64,000 nt of DNA, from NCBI GenBank assembly GCA_030428705.1, contig JAUIDI010000002.1, positions 744,001-808,000 of the forward strand. The letters are read 5' to 3'. Origin of the DNA: Bacteroidia bacterium (lineage in GTDB: Bacteria; Bacteroidota; Bacteroidia; Flavobacteriales; Flavobacteriaceae). The notes beneath the pieces are model-generated. The model was given only the letters and a program-made list of their open reading frames with translations, did not search any database and was not told the DNA's origin. This document shows positions 15,590 to 23,865 of this stretch, in pieces (the first letter of the stretch is position 1; each line of letters opens with the position of its first letter). The position numbers and the translations under genes are program-made.

Positions 15590-17791
15590 ATGGAAGTACA
15601 ACAGTTCTATTACGATAACAAGATCGTAAAAAAATTCCTCTACGCAACAATGCTCTGGGGAATTGTGGGCATGACCGTAGGCCTATTGTTGGCCTTTATG
15701 TTCTTGTTTCCCAATCTGACCGATGGCATCTCTTGGTTGAGCTTTGGCCGTTTGCGTCCGTTGCACACCAATGCGGTTATTTTTGCCTTTGTGGGCAATG
15801 CCATTTTCGCCGGTGTCTACTATTCCACCCAGCGTTTGCTAAAGGCACGGATGTTCAGTGATGTACTGAGCAATATCAATTTCTGGGGCTGGCAATTGAT
15901 AATCATTGCCGCTGCTATTACATTGCCGTTGGGTTTCACCACTTCAAAAGAATATGCCGAACTGGAATGGCCTATCGATATCGCCATTGCATTGATCTGG
16001 GTCGCTTTCGGAGTCAACCTTATCGGTACCATGGTCAAACGCCGACAACGACATTTATATGTTGCCATTTGGTTTTATGTAGCCACGTTTGTAACGGTAG
16101 CGGTACTTCATATTTTCAACAGCCTCGAACTTCCGGTAAGTGGTTTAAAAAGTTATTCTGTCTATGCCGGGGTCCAAGATGCCTTGGTACAATGGTGGTA
16201 CGGCCATAATGCCGTGGCTTTCTTCTTGACCACTCCGTTTTTAGGGCTCATGTATTATTTCGTGCCCAAAGCGGCAAATAGGCCCATTTATTCCTATCGG
16301 CTATCTATCGTTCACTTTTGGTCCTTGATTTTTATCTATATCTGGGCCGGCCCTCACCATTTATTGTATTCCGCACTTCCTGATTGGGCGCAAAACCTTG
16401 GGGTCGCCTTTTCGGTCATGTTGATCGCGCCTTCTTGGGGCGGTATGATAAACGGATTACTTACCCTTCGTGGGGCATGGGACAAAGTACGCACCGACCC
16501 GACTTTAAAATTTATGGTGGTCGCGATTACCGGCTACGGTATGGCTACTTTTGAAGGGCCGATGCTGTCCCTTAAAAATGTGAATGCCATTGCCCACTTT
16601 AGCGACTGGATCATCGCCCACGTACACGTAGGTGCCTTAGCCTGGAACGGCTTCTTGACCTTTGGTATGATCTATTGGTTAGTACCTAAAATGTTCAAGA
16701 CGCGATTGGCATCCGTTGGCTTGGCGAACTTCCATTTCTGGATAGGTACCTTGGGCATCATCCTGTATGCATTGCCGATGTATGTCGCCGGTTTCACCCA
16801 AGCCTTGATGTGGAAGGATTTCAATCCTGATGGCACATTGGTCTATGGTAACTTTTTGGAGACCGTCAACGAAATCATCCCCATGTACTGGATGCGTGCT
16901 ATCGGGGGAAGCCTTTATATCATCGGGGCTATTGTTATGATCTATAATGTCGTGGTCACCATCCGTTCAGGCAGCAAGGTCGAGGACGAACTTGCCGAAG
17001 CGGCACCGTTGACCCGTGTGGCCAAGCATAGAACCGCTGGGGAGACCTTTCATACCTGGTTGGAACGTAAACCGATCCAACTTACGATTTTGGCCACCGT
17101 TGCCATTTTAATCGGGGGCATCATCCAGATCGTACCAACAATTTTGGTCAAATCGAATATTCCGACCATAACAAGTGTAAAACCCTATACTCCATTGGAA
17201 CTGGAAGGTCGCGACCTCTATATACGTGAGGGTTGTGTAGGATGCCACTCCCAAATGATCCGACCTTTCAGAAGTGAGGTAGAGCGTTATGGGGAATATG
17301 CCAAAGCGGGAGAGTTTGTTTACGACCATCCCTTCCTTTGGGGCAGTAAACGTACAGGTCCTGATTTATTAAGGGTCGGCGGGAAATACTCCGATAACTG
17401 GCACTTGAACCATATGTACGACCCACAGAGCACCTCTTCGGGTTCCATCATGCCGGCCTATCAATGGTTGGTACGCAACAAACACGACCGTAGCGGGATA
17501 GAAGCCAAAATGAGGGCCATGGTCTCATTGGGTGTTCCCTACTCGGACGAGGATATTGCAAATGCCCAGGCCAATATGGCCGAACAGGCCGAGCAAATAG
17601 AGAAAAACCTCTATACAGATCCCGACTTTGCCAAGACCTATGAGGCGGACAAAAAATATGCCGCCGAAAACGGTCAGGAATTTGTAGAAATGCGCGACAG
17701 GGAAATCGTCTCGCTCATAGCCTACCTACAACGTTTGGGCACGGATATCAAAGTAAAGGATACTGACGAAATGCTATCTCAAAATAAGTAA
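15590..17791 (+). CDS. ccoN: Fused cbb3 cytochrome c oxidase subunits I and II (CcoNO)
   Basis: This 733-residue protein joins the catalytic CcoN (about 1-480, twelve membrane helices with haem/CuB histidines such as RPLHTNAVIF, WWYGHNAVAFF and IIAHVHVGALAWNG) to CcoO. CcoO has an anchor helix near 500-520 and the mono-haem domain with C549-V-G-C552-H553 in GCVGCHSQMIRPF. The enzyme reduces O2 to water at high affinity. Fusion of N and O is typical of Bacteroidota. The start is ATG 15590; the frame is also open from a TTG at 15584 that overlaps ccoS. Regulation is from the box at 15291. Confidence 0.96.
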   Translation: MEVQQFYYDNKIVKKFLYATMLWGIVGMTVGLLLAFMFLFPNLTDGISWLSFGRLRPLHTNAVIFAFVGNAIFAGVYYSTQRLLKARMFSDVLSNINFWGWQLIIIAAAITLPLGFTTSKEYAELEWPIDIAIALIWVAFGVNLIGTMVKRRQRHLYVAIWFYVATFVTVAVLHIFNSLELPVSGLKSYSVYAGVQDALVQWWYGHNAVAFFLTTPFLGLMYYFVPKAANRPIYSYRLSIVHFWSLIFIYIWAGPHHLLYSALPDWAQNLGVAFSVMLIAPSWGGMINGLLTLRGAWDKVRTDPTLKFMVVAITGYGMATFEGPMLSLKNVNAIAHFSDWIIAHVHVGALAWNGFLTFGMIYWLVPKMFKTRLASVGLANFHFWIGTLGIILYALPMYVAGFTQALMWKDFNPDGTLVYGNFLETVNEIIPMYWMRAIGGSLYIIGAIVMIYNVVVTIRSGSKVEDELAEAAPLTRVAKHRTAGETFHTWLERKPIQLTILATVAILIGGIIQIVPTILVKSNIPTITSVKPYTPLELEGRDLYIREGCVGCHSQMIRPFRSEVERYGEYAKAGEFVYDHPFLWGSKRTGPDLLRVGGKYSDNWHLNHMYDPQSTSSGSIMPAYQWLVRNKHDRSGIEAKMRAMVSLGVPYSDEDIANAQANMAEQAEQIEKNLYTDPDFAKTYEADKKYAAENGQEFVEMRDREIVSLIAYLQRLGTDIKVKDTDEMLSQNK

Positions 17792-17795
17792 GATA

Positions 17796-17865
17796 TGGGA
17801 TGTTGGACATGGGATTCGAGAAAAGAGTTCAATATAATTTTTCAACAATCTGGTCTAACATCCCA
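17796..17865. repeat. Inverted repeat between ccoNO and ccoQ
   Basis: TGGGATGTTGGAC (17796-17808) and GTCTAACATCCCA (17853-17865) pair over 13 positions with one G-U, leaving a 44-base loop. The following stretch (17870-17885) is a CTAATATCTAAA-type A/T-rich repeat. It may be an intergenic repeat relic or an RNA structure that sets relative expression of ccoNO and the downstream genes. Confidence 0.5.
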
Positions 17866-17894
17866 CTTCTAAAATCTAATATCTAAAAAGAGTC

Positions 17895-18092
17895 ATGCTA
17901 AAATTTGTAAAAAACCACATGGAGAGTATCGAAGGTGTAGCCACCTACCCTATGATATCGCTACTTATCTTCTTTGTCTTTTTTGCGTTGCTTTTTTGGT
18001 GGGTATTTACCGCATCGAAGGCATACATCAAAGAAGTCAGCGAACTGCCTTTGGAAAATGATAACAACCAACCTAAAGAAGATTTATTATGA
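17895..18092 (+). CDS. ccoQ: Cbb3 oxidase subunit CcoQ-like
   Basis: The 65-residue protein has one membrane helix (about 20-43, MISLLIFFVFFALLFWWVF) and a short acidic tail. Size, topology and position between ccoNO and ccoP identify it as the small CcoQ/FixQ subunit, which stabilises the core complex. Its stop overlaps the ccoP start (ATGA at 18089-18092), so translation is coupled. Confidence 0.85.
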   Translation: MLKFVKNHMESIEGVATYPMISLLIFFVFFALLFWWVFTASKAYIKEVSELPLENDNNQPKEDLL

Positions 18093-19048
18093 GAACGAAT
18101 ATTCCTTGGTGGATACGCATCCCCGTACTGTTTTTCCTCATCCTCGGATTGATGGAATACTTTATCGATTCCGGTGACAAGCCGGCGATAATCGAATACC
18201 CGATTACCCAGTTCTTTATGCTGATGGTATTGTTGATATTGATTGCCATCGAATTGATTTTGAATTCGGTCGAAAATGTGATGTTCCAGTCAATGACCAA
18301 AGAGGCACAGGCACGTTACCTCGAATCAAAATCAAAAGCCTGGGAATGGGAATGGGGCAAGAATTTCTGGAAAAAACTCACTGGAAACAAACCTATCGAA
18401 AAAGAGGGCGAAATCATTCTCGACCATAATTACGATGGTATACGGGAATTGGACAACAATTTGCCGCCATGGTGGGTCTGGATGTTCTATGCGACCATTA
18501 TTTTCGGTGTCATCTATTTGGTACGGTTCCACATTTTTAAAGATTACGACCAAGATTTGGAATATGAACAGGAAGTAGCCGCCGCCCAATTGGAAATCGA
18601 GGCGTACAAAAAAACGGCCAAAGGTTTGGTCGACGCCAATACCGTGGAACTATTGACCGATGCGGCCGATATCAGTGCGGGCAAGACAGTTTTCGAAACC
18701 AATTGCGTAGCATGCCACATGGCCGACGGCGGTGGCGGTATCGGCCCGAACCTGACCGACGACCATTGGATCTTGGGAGGGGGCATTAAAGAAGTATTTA
18801 CTACCATATCGGAAGGGGGACGCGACGGCAAGGGAATGATTTCCTGGAAACAGACCCTTAAACCCGTCGAAATGGCTCAGGTAGCCAGCTACATTTTACA
18901 GGAAATCAACGGTACCACACCTGCCAATCCGAAAGCTCCCGAAGGCGAGTTATGGGTTGATCCGAATACACCCCCAAAGGAAACGCCCGAACAGGTCAAT
19001 GATTCGACCCTAGTCGTAACCGACTCGACAACGGTGGCGATCAATTGA
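18089..19048 (+). CDS. ccoP: Cbb3 oxidase subunit III, mono-haem CcoP
   Basis: CcoP passes electrons to CcoO. The 319-residue protein has two N-terminal membrane helices (about 8-25 and 36-58), a cytoplasmic segment rich in tryptophan, a third helix (WWVWMFYATIIFGVIYLV, about 128-145) and one cytochrome c domain with C206-V-A-C209-H210 and IGPNLTDDHW. Proteobacterial CcoP has two haem motifs; one is the usual Bacteroidota state. The C-terminal tail (about 275-319) is proline/threonine-rich and of low complexity. Confidence 0.94.
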   Translation: MRTNIPWWIRIPVLFFLILGLMEYFIDSGDKPAIIEYPITQFFMLMVLLILIAIELILNSVENVMFQSMTKEAQARYLESKSKAWEWEWGKNFWKKLTGNKPIEKEGEIILDHNYDGIRELDNNLPPWWVWMFYATIIFGVIYLVRFHIFKDYDQDLEYEQEVAAAQLEIEAYKKTAKGLVDANTVELLTDAADISAGKTVFETNCVACHMADGGGGIGPNLTDDHWILGGGIKEVFTTISEGGRDGKGMISWKQTLKPVEMAQVASYILQEINGTTPANPKAPEGELWVDPNTPPKETPEQVNDSTLVVTDSTTVAIN

Positions 19049-19111
19049 CATGAAGCGATTCCTCTAACGTGCAACTAAGGATAATTTGATAAGAAGAAGG
19101 CAGAAAAGAAA

Positions 19112-20530
19112 ATGGCACAGGATCAGGAAAATTTTAGGGATTCCATCGGCACCATTAAAGAAGATGGCAAACGGGCTTGGGTATTTCCCAAAAAACCAAG
19201 CGGCAAGTTTTACAACTACCGAAAATACGTCAGCTATTTTTTGTTGATTTTCTTGGTGACCGCTCCCTTTATAAAAATCAACGGTAACCAGTTCTTGATG
19301 TTCAATGTGCTGGAACGTCGTTTCAACATTTTCGGCTTCCCGTTTTATCCGCAAGATTTTCACCTTTTCGTGATTTCGATGATTATCGGGGTCATTTTCA
19401 TTGCCTTGTTCACTGTAGCTTTCGGCCGTATTTTCTGCGGATGGATGTGCCCTCAGACCATTTTTTTGGAGATGGTCTTCCGAAGGATAGAATATTGGAT
19501 CGACGGCGATCGCGGTGCGCAGATCAAGCTGGACCGTCAACCTTGGAACGCCGAGAAAATCAGGAAACGGGTGTTGAAATGGACAATTTTCTTTATCATT
19601 TCCTTTATCATAGCCAATGTCTTCTTGGCCTATTTGATAGGGAGCGACCGTTTGATCCAATACATCACCGACGGGCCACTGCGGCACATCAGTACTATGG
19701 TCTCGCTATTGATCTTTACAGCGGTTTTTTATTTTGTATTCGCATGGTTCCGAGAGCAGGTCTGTATCATCGCCTGTCCGTATGGGCGAATGCAGGGGGT
19801 TCTGCTGGACAACAAATCGATTGTCGTCGCCTACGACCATAAACGGGGCGAAGGTGAAAACGGTCGTAAAAAGTGGCGTAAAAATGAAGACCGTCAGGCC
19901 TTGGGCCATGGCGACTGTATCGATTGTTTTCAATGTGTAAACGTTTGTCCGACCGGTATCGATATCCGAAACGGAACGCAGCTCGAATGCGTAAACTGTA
20001 CCGCCTGTATCGACGAGTGCGATACCATAATGGAAAAGGTAAATCTTCCAAAAGGGTTGATTCGGTATGCCAGTGAAGACGAAATTACCAAAAAGGAAAA
20101 GTTCAAGTTCACCCCACGCCTGAAAGGTTATACTGCCGTACTGACCATCTTGACCGGGGTCTTGATCGGAATGCTTTTTTTAAGGAACGACCTAGAGGCC
20201 AACATTCTAAGATTGCCCGGGCAGCTATATGAGCACAAAGAAGGGAATATTATCAGTAATGTCTATACCTACAAATTGCTGAACAAAACGACCAAAGATG
20301 TAAACGACGTGACCTTTAAACTGATGTCACACAAGGGAGAGGTCAAACTGGTACGCCACGAAAGTTTTACCGTGCCCGCCGAAGAGTTGGCCGAAGGCAC
20401 TTTGTTTATCGAGATCAACGCATCTGAGCTTAATGGTGATAAGGACAAACTTAAAATAGGGGTCTATAGTGATGATAAATTGGTCGAGACGACTACAGCG
20501 CGGTTTTTGGCCCCAAGAAGTTATAATTAA
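19112..20530 (+). CDS. ccoG: Cbb3 oxidase accessory ferredoxin-like protein CcoG
   Basis: CcoG (FixG/RdxA) reduces copper during cbb3 assembly. The 472-residue membrane protein has several helices, a CGWMCPQTIF motif after the second pair, a cytoplasmic double [4Fe-4S] ferredoxin region (CIDCFQCVNVCPTGIDIRNG and CVNCTACIDECDTIM) near residues 270-310, and a C-terminal Ig-like periplasmic domain after a last helix at about 345-360. It lies 63 bases after ccoP and 6 bases before ccoH. Confidence 0.95.
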   Translation: MAQDQENFRDSIGTIKEDGKRAWVFPKKPSGKFYNYRKYVSYFLLIFLVTAPFIKINGNQFLMFNVLERRFNIFGFPFYPQDFHLFVISMIIGVIFIALFTVAFGRIFCGWMCPQTIFLEMVFRRIEYWIDGDRGAQIKLDRQPWNAEKIRKRVLKWTIFFIISFIIANVFLAYLIGSDRLIQYITDGPLRHISTMVSLLIFTAVFYFVFAWFREQVCIIACPYGRMQGVLLDNKSIVVAYDHKRGEGENGRKKWRKNEDRQALGHGDCIDCFQCVNVCPTGIDIRNGTQLECVNCTACIDECDTIMEKVNLPKGLIRYASEDEITKKEKFKFTPRLKGYTAVLTILTGVLIGMLFLRNDLEANILRLPGQLYEHKEGNIISNVYTYKLLNKTTKDVNDVTFKLMSHKGEVKLVRHESFTVPAEELAEGTLFIEINASELNGDKDKLKIGVYSDDKLVETTTARFLAPRSYN

Positions 20531-20536
20531 GATATT

Positions 20537-20983
20537 ATGAAAATAAATTGGGGAACAGGAATCGTAATCGCTTTCGTCGCTTTTATAGGCTTTATTCTAT
20601 TCTTTGTTGTTCGTATGGCGACCGACGACCGCGCCAATCACGATCTGGTTACGAAAGAATATTACAAGGAAGAGCTTGGATACCAAAAGGAAATCGACGC
20701 GGAGACCAATGCCCGGAATGCCGCCCACCAATTGAAAATCAAAAAAACGCCCGAAGGCTTGCTCGTTGTCTTTCCTGAAAAGATCGACCCCAAGAAGCTT
20801 GAAGGAAATGTGTCCCTATACAGACCATCCAATAAGCACTTGGATTTTGACTTACCCATAAGTTTATCCAATTCACATTTGCTCATACCTGACAAACGCC
20901 TGTTGGATGGTCGCTGGGACATTAAGGTTGCATGGGAATATCAGGGTAAAGCGTATTTACACAAAGAAAATATAACCTATTGA
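20537..20983 (+). CDS. ccoH: FixH/CcoH family protein
   Basis: The 148-residue protein has one N-terminal membrane helix (WGTGIVIAFVAFIGFILFFVV) followed by the family pattern RMATDDRANHDLVTKEYYKE and a periplasmic beta-domain. CcoH is needed for stable cbb3 assembly. It is separated by 6 bases from ccoG and 1 base from the SafE-like gene, indicating one transcript. Confidence 0.9.
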   Translation: MKINWGTGIVIAFVAFIGFILFFVVRMATDDRANHDLVTKEYYKEELGYQKEIDAETNARNAAHQLKIKKTPEGLLVVFPEKIDPKKLEGNVSLYRPSNKHLDFDLPISLSNSHLLIPDKRLLDGRWDIKVAWEYQGKAYLHKENITY

Positions 20984-20984
20984 A

Positions 20985-21689
20985 ATGCTGTTATCCGCGA
21001 TCATATTAGGTCTTATGGGAAGCCTACATTGCGTAGGCATGTGCGGCCCCATTGCCTTTATGCTTCCGGTAGACAGGTCGAACAACTTCAAAAAATTCGG
21101 GCAGATCTTTATCTATCATTTCGGAAGGCTCTTGGCGTATGGCATCATCGGGTTGGTTTTTGGTCTATTGGGCAAAGGCCTGTATATTTTCGGAATGCAG
21201 CAAAAATTATCGATTGCCATAGGTATTTTAATGATTCTTGTCGTGATAATTCCGTATCGAACATTTGCCAAATACAACTTTTCAAAACCGATTTATAAAG
21301 TCATATCGGGTGTAAAAACCCGTCTTGGCCAAGAACTTAAAAAGAAAACTCCCGACACGTTTCTGACCATTGGATTTTTAAATGGGTTTTTACCCTGCGG
21401 ACTTGTTTACATGGCCTTGTTCGGGGCGATCGCCATGGGAAATGCCGCTGAGGGCAGCCTGTATATGGTTCTGTTCGGGTTGGGGACTATACCCCTCATG
21501 ACGAGTGCCATCTATTTTGGAAATCTCCTTAAATCAGGAGTTCGGCAGAAAATACAAAAACTGATTCCTGTTTTTGTAGTAGCGGTGGCGCTACTTTTTA
21601 TTCTACGTGGCCTCGGTTTGGGCATTCCCTATGTATCCCCTAAACCCGTTACCGAGATAATTACGGCAGAAATGCAATGTCATAACTGA
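20985..21689 (+). CDS. SafE/TauE-like (UreH-domain) membrane protein of the cco cluster
   Basis: The 234-residue protein starts directly in a membrane helix with GLMGSLHCVGMCGPIAFMLP, the cysteine/histidine-bearing motif of the UreH/SafE-like family that usually accompanies ccoGH and is thought to help with copper supply. Six helices are apparent, with a matching second motif NGFLPCGLVYMALFG in the second half, so the protein is an internal duplication. Annotation as a sulfite exporter would be by fold only; the operon argues for a role in oxidase metal handling. Confidence 0.88.
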   Translation: MLLSAIILGLMGSLHCVGMCGPIAFMLPVDRSNNFKKFGQIFIYHFGRLLAYGIIGLVFGLLGKGLYIFGMQQKLSIAIGILMILVVIIPYRTFAKYNFSKPIYKVISGVKTRLGQELKKKTPDTFLTIGFLNGFLPCGLVYMALFGAIAMGNAAEGSLYMVLFGLGTIPLMTSAIYFGNLLKSGVRQKIQKLIPVFVVAVALLFILRGLGLGIPYVSPKPVTEIITAEMQCHN

Positions 21690-21708
21690 TAGCGATAACC
21701 ACGACTAT

Positions 21709-22197
21709 GTGAAAACCATACCGAACGATATTGCCTTAAGGCCCAGGTTTCAGCTAGAGGTGTCCGAACCTCACGAAGAACTGCTTACGGCCTTTGAAAA
21801 TTCAGCGACCAAACCTTTTTTGACAAAAAGGTTGGACGAACATATTTTTATAAAATTCAATGCAGAACACAATCATTTTTGGTCTCCGCAACTACATTTG
21901 GAAATTATTGAAATAGACAAAAACAACAGTCGTATCTATGGTGTTTTTGGGCCCAACCCTACCCTATGGACCTTTTTCATGTTCCTGCATTTCGGCGTTG
22001 CCACCTTGTTCATCATCCTAGGAATTTGGGCCTATTCAAGTGCTTCATTGGACAAATCCTACACCCTTCAACTAGCCCTTATGGGTTTTATGGTCGTCCT
22101 ATGGGTAGTACTCTATTTTTTTGGAAGGGCAGGCAAACATAAAGGAAAGCCTCAAATGCACGAATTATATAGGTTCATGATGACCATTTTAGGTTAA
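21709..22197 (+). CDS. Uncharacterised two-helix membrane protein, last gene of the cco cluster
   Basis: The 162-residue product has a soluble N-terminal part (about 1-84, with FIKFNAEHNHFWSPQLHLEI) and two membrane helices (about 87-109 and 119-139), then a short basic tail. It starts with GTG 21709; the overlapping ATG at 21707 is followed at once by a stop in its own frame. I do not recognise the family. It follows the SafE-like gene by 19 bases, so a link to oxidase assembly or copper handling is plausible from context only. Confidence 0.72.
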   Translation: MKTIPNDIALRPRFQLEVSEPHEELLTAFENSATKPFLTKRLDEHIFIKFNAEHNHFWSPQLHLEIIEIDKNNSRIYGVFGPNPTLWTFFMFLHFGVATLFIILGIWAYSSASLDKSYTLQLALMGFMVVLWVVLYFFGRAGKHKGKPQMHELYRFMMTILG

Positions 22198-22258
22198 AAA
22201 GCTTTATAAATATGAACTCCTTTTTTATATTTAGCCCCCTGAAACATAAAACCCTATA

Positions 22259-23728
22259 ATGAAACGCATTTTAGCATTTGTATCGATAATAACCATGCTC
22301 ACTTTTATGGATAATGCCCGAGCACAGGAAATCGAAACCGACGAACCGACAGGGGTCGAAAACGTGGCCTATAAATGGGGCAAGATGGCTTTGGATGCCA
22401 CCGCTTCCGATACGGAACGCTTCAGGCCAAGACCAACTATAACTTCCCGTTATTTGGGTTTGATTTTCGTTTCGATTTTCGATGCCTGGTCGCGATATGA
22501 TGGAAAAGCGGTTCCCGTGTATTTAGAAAATGTAGATCGAAGACCCTCTGAAGAACAAAATGTAAGGAACAAGGAAATTGCCATCAGTTATGCCGCTTTT
22601 GGGGCGATGAAGGAATATTATTATTCCGATACTGAAATGTTCCGAAAGTTAATGGTAGAACTGGGCTTAGATCCAAACAACGTTTCCATGGATCCGAATA
22701 CCCCCGAGGGCATTGGCAATCTTGCCGCAAAAGCGGTCATCGAAGCCCGAAAGAATGATGGCAGTAACCAATATGGCGAGGTCGAAGGATCCAATGGCCA
22801 ACCCTATTTTGATTATACCAATTACAATCCGGTCAACTCTGCTGACGTAAATACGGATATCAATCGTTGGCAGCCTAAATATTTTTCCGATGGAAAAGGC
22901 GGGCAGTATGCCCCTGGGTGCCTTACTCCTTTTTGGCAACATGTAAAACCTATCACCATGAAGTCCGCCGATCAGTTTCGGCCAGGACCTCCGCCAATGG
23001 TCGGTTCCGAGCAGCTAGAAAAAGAAGTCAAGGAGGTCATCGACCTACAGGCCAACCTTAGCGATGAGGACAAAGCTTTGGTAGAATTCATGCGTGATGG
23101 GCCACAATCGGTTCAACAAGCGGGACATTGGTTAAAATTCGCCCAAGACGTTTCTAGAAGGGATAACCATACGCTAGACGAGGATGTAAAAATGTATTTC
23201 CTTGTTGAAATTGTTGCAATGGATGCTTTTATCGCCTCGTGGGATTCTAAAATGTTCTACGACTATGCGAGGCCGTATGCCTTAGTGCACGATTACTACC
23301 AAGACCAAGTCATCAAGGCTTGGGGAGGCCCTGGAAAAGGTATGATCGATATGCAAGGTCAGGAATGGCGACCTTATTCCCCGGATGTTTTTCTATGTCC
23401 TCCATTCCCTAGTTATACCTCTGGCCATAGTACCATCAGTGGGGCCTGCGGAGAAGCGCTCAAGCTCTTTACGGGAGACGATTATTTTGGTGAAGAGGTC
23501 GAACTGATTCCAGGGTCGATGACCGAAACCGATCCGAAAAATTTCGGCAAACCGGTCGTGCTCAAATTTCCAACATTTACCGAAACGGCCAATATGGCGG
23601 GTATATCACGTGTCATGGGCGGTTATCATATTCAGGCCGATAACGTAGCAGGACTCCAACTCGGTCGCGATGTTGCCACTGAGGCATGGAAATTCTATAA
23701 CAGGCACTTGGGCGAAACGGTAAACTGA
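22259..23728 (+). CDS. Secreted vanadium-dependent haloperoxidase/PAP2-like protein
   Basis: The 489-residue protein has a signal peptide (ending near ARAQ, residue 22). It has the three-part vanadate/phosphate-binding signature: a basic block QDVSRRDNHTLDED, P384-S-Y-T-S-G389-H390-S in PPFPSYTSGHSTISGA, and R451-V-M-G-G-Y-H457-I-Q-A-D461. This is the PAP2/vanadium haloperoxidase superfamily. Whether it is a haloperoxidase or a phosphatase cannot be settled by motif reading. It has its own leader after the cco cluster, no Fnr-type box, and a terminator after it. Confidence 0.85.
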   Translation: MKRILAFVSIITMLTFMDNARAQEIETDEPTGVENVAYKWGKMALDATASDTERFRPRPTITSRYLGLIFVSIFDAWSRYDGKAVPVYLENVDRRPSEEQNVRNKEIAISYAAFGAMKEYYYSDTEMFRKLMVELGLDPNNVSMDPNTPEGIGNLAAKAVIEARKNDGSNQYGEVEGSNGQPYFDYTNYNPVNSADVNTDINRWQPKYFSDGKGGQYAPGCLTPFWQHVKPITMKSADQFRPGPPPMVGSEQLEKEVKEVIDLQANLSDEDKALVEFMRDGPQSVQQAGHWLKFAQDVSRRDNHTLDEDVKMYFLVEIVAMDAFIASWDSKMFYDYARPYALVHDYYQDQVIKAWGGPGKGMIDMQGQEWRPYSPDVFLCPPFPSYTSGHSTISGACGEALKLFTGDDYFGEEVELIPGSMTETDPKNFGKPVVLKFPTFTETANMAGISRVMGGYHIQADNVAGLQLGRDVATEAWKFYNRHLGETVN

Positions 23729-23747
23729 TCAAAATTTTATACGATTT

Positions 23748-23778
23748 AAGGGGGGAAGCTATTGGTTTCCCCTTATTT
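23748..23778 (+). terminator. Terminator after the haloperoxidase-like gene
   Basis: AAGGGGGGAA (23748-23757) can pair with TTTCCCCTT (23766-23774) with a bulge, followed by ATTTATTT. It lies 19 bases after the stop codon and ahead of the Fnr-type promoter of the next operon. Confidence 0.6.
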
Positions 23779-23795
23779 ATTTAAAAGAGAGCCAC

Positions 23796-23842
23796 AACAT
23801 GACATAGCTCATGTTTTTCGATAGTATTCCTATTGAAATTTG
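23796..23842 (+). promoter_or_regulatory. Fnr-type box and -7 element upstream of the CoA-transferase
   Basis: AACATGA-CATAGC-TCATGTT at 23796-23815 has perfect 7-base arms. A -7-like GAAATTTG lies at 23835-23842, 33 bp centre to centre. The start codon is at 23866. The TTTG half of the -7 element is intact although the first base differs from TAnnTTTG. Confidence 0.75.
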
Positions 23843-23865
23843 TGCCTTCATATTAATTCTAAAAA

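Noticed and set aside
19064-19687. 207-residue minus-strand open frame opposite ccoG
   Set aside because: It is antisense to the well-supported ccoG gene, starts and stops without context and has a charged, low-complexity composition typical of shadow frames.
20985-21689. Sulfite exporter function
   Set aside because: The TauE/SafE name reflects a shared fold; the ccoGH context and SLHCVGMCGP motif point to the oxidase-linked UreH-like group.
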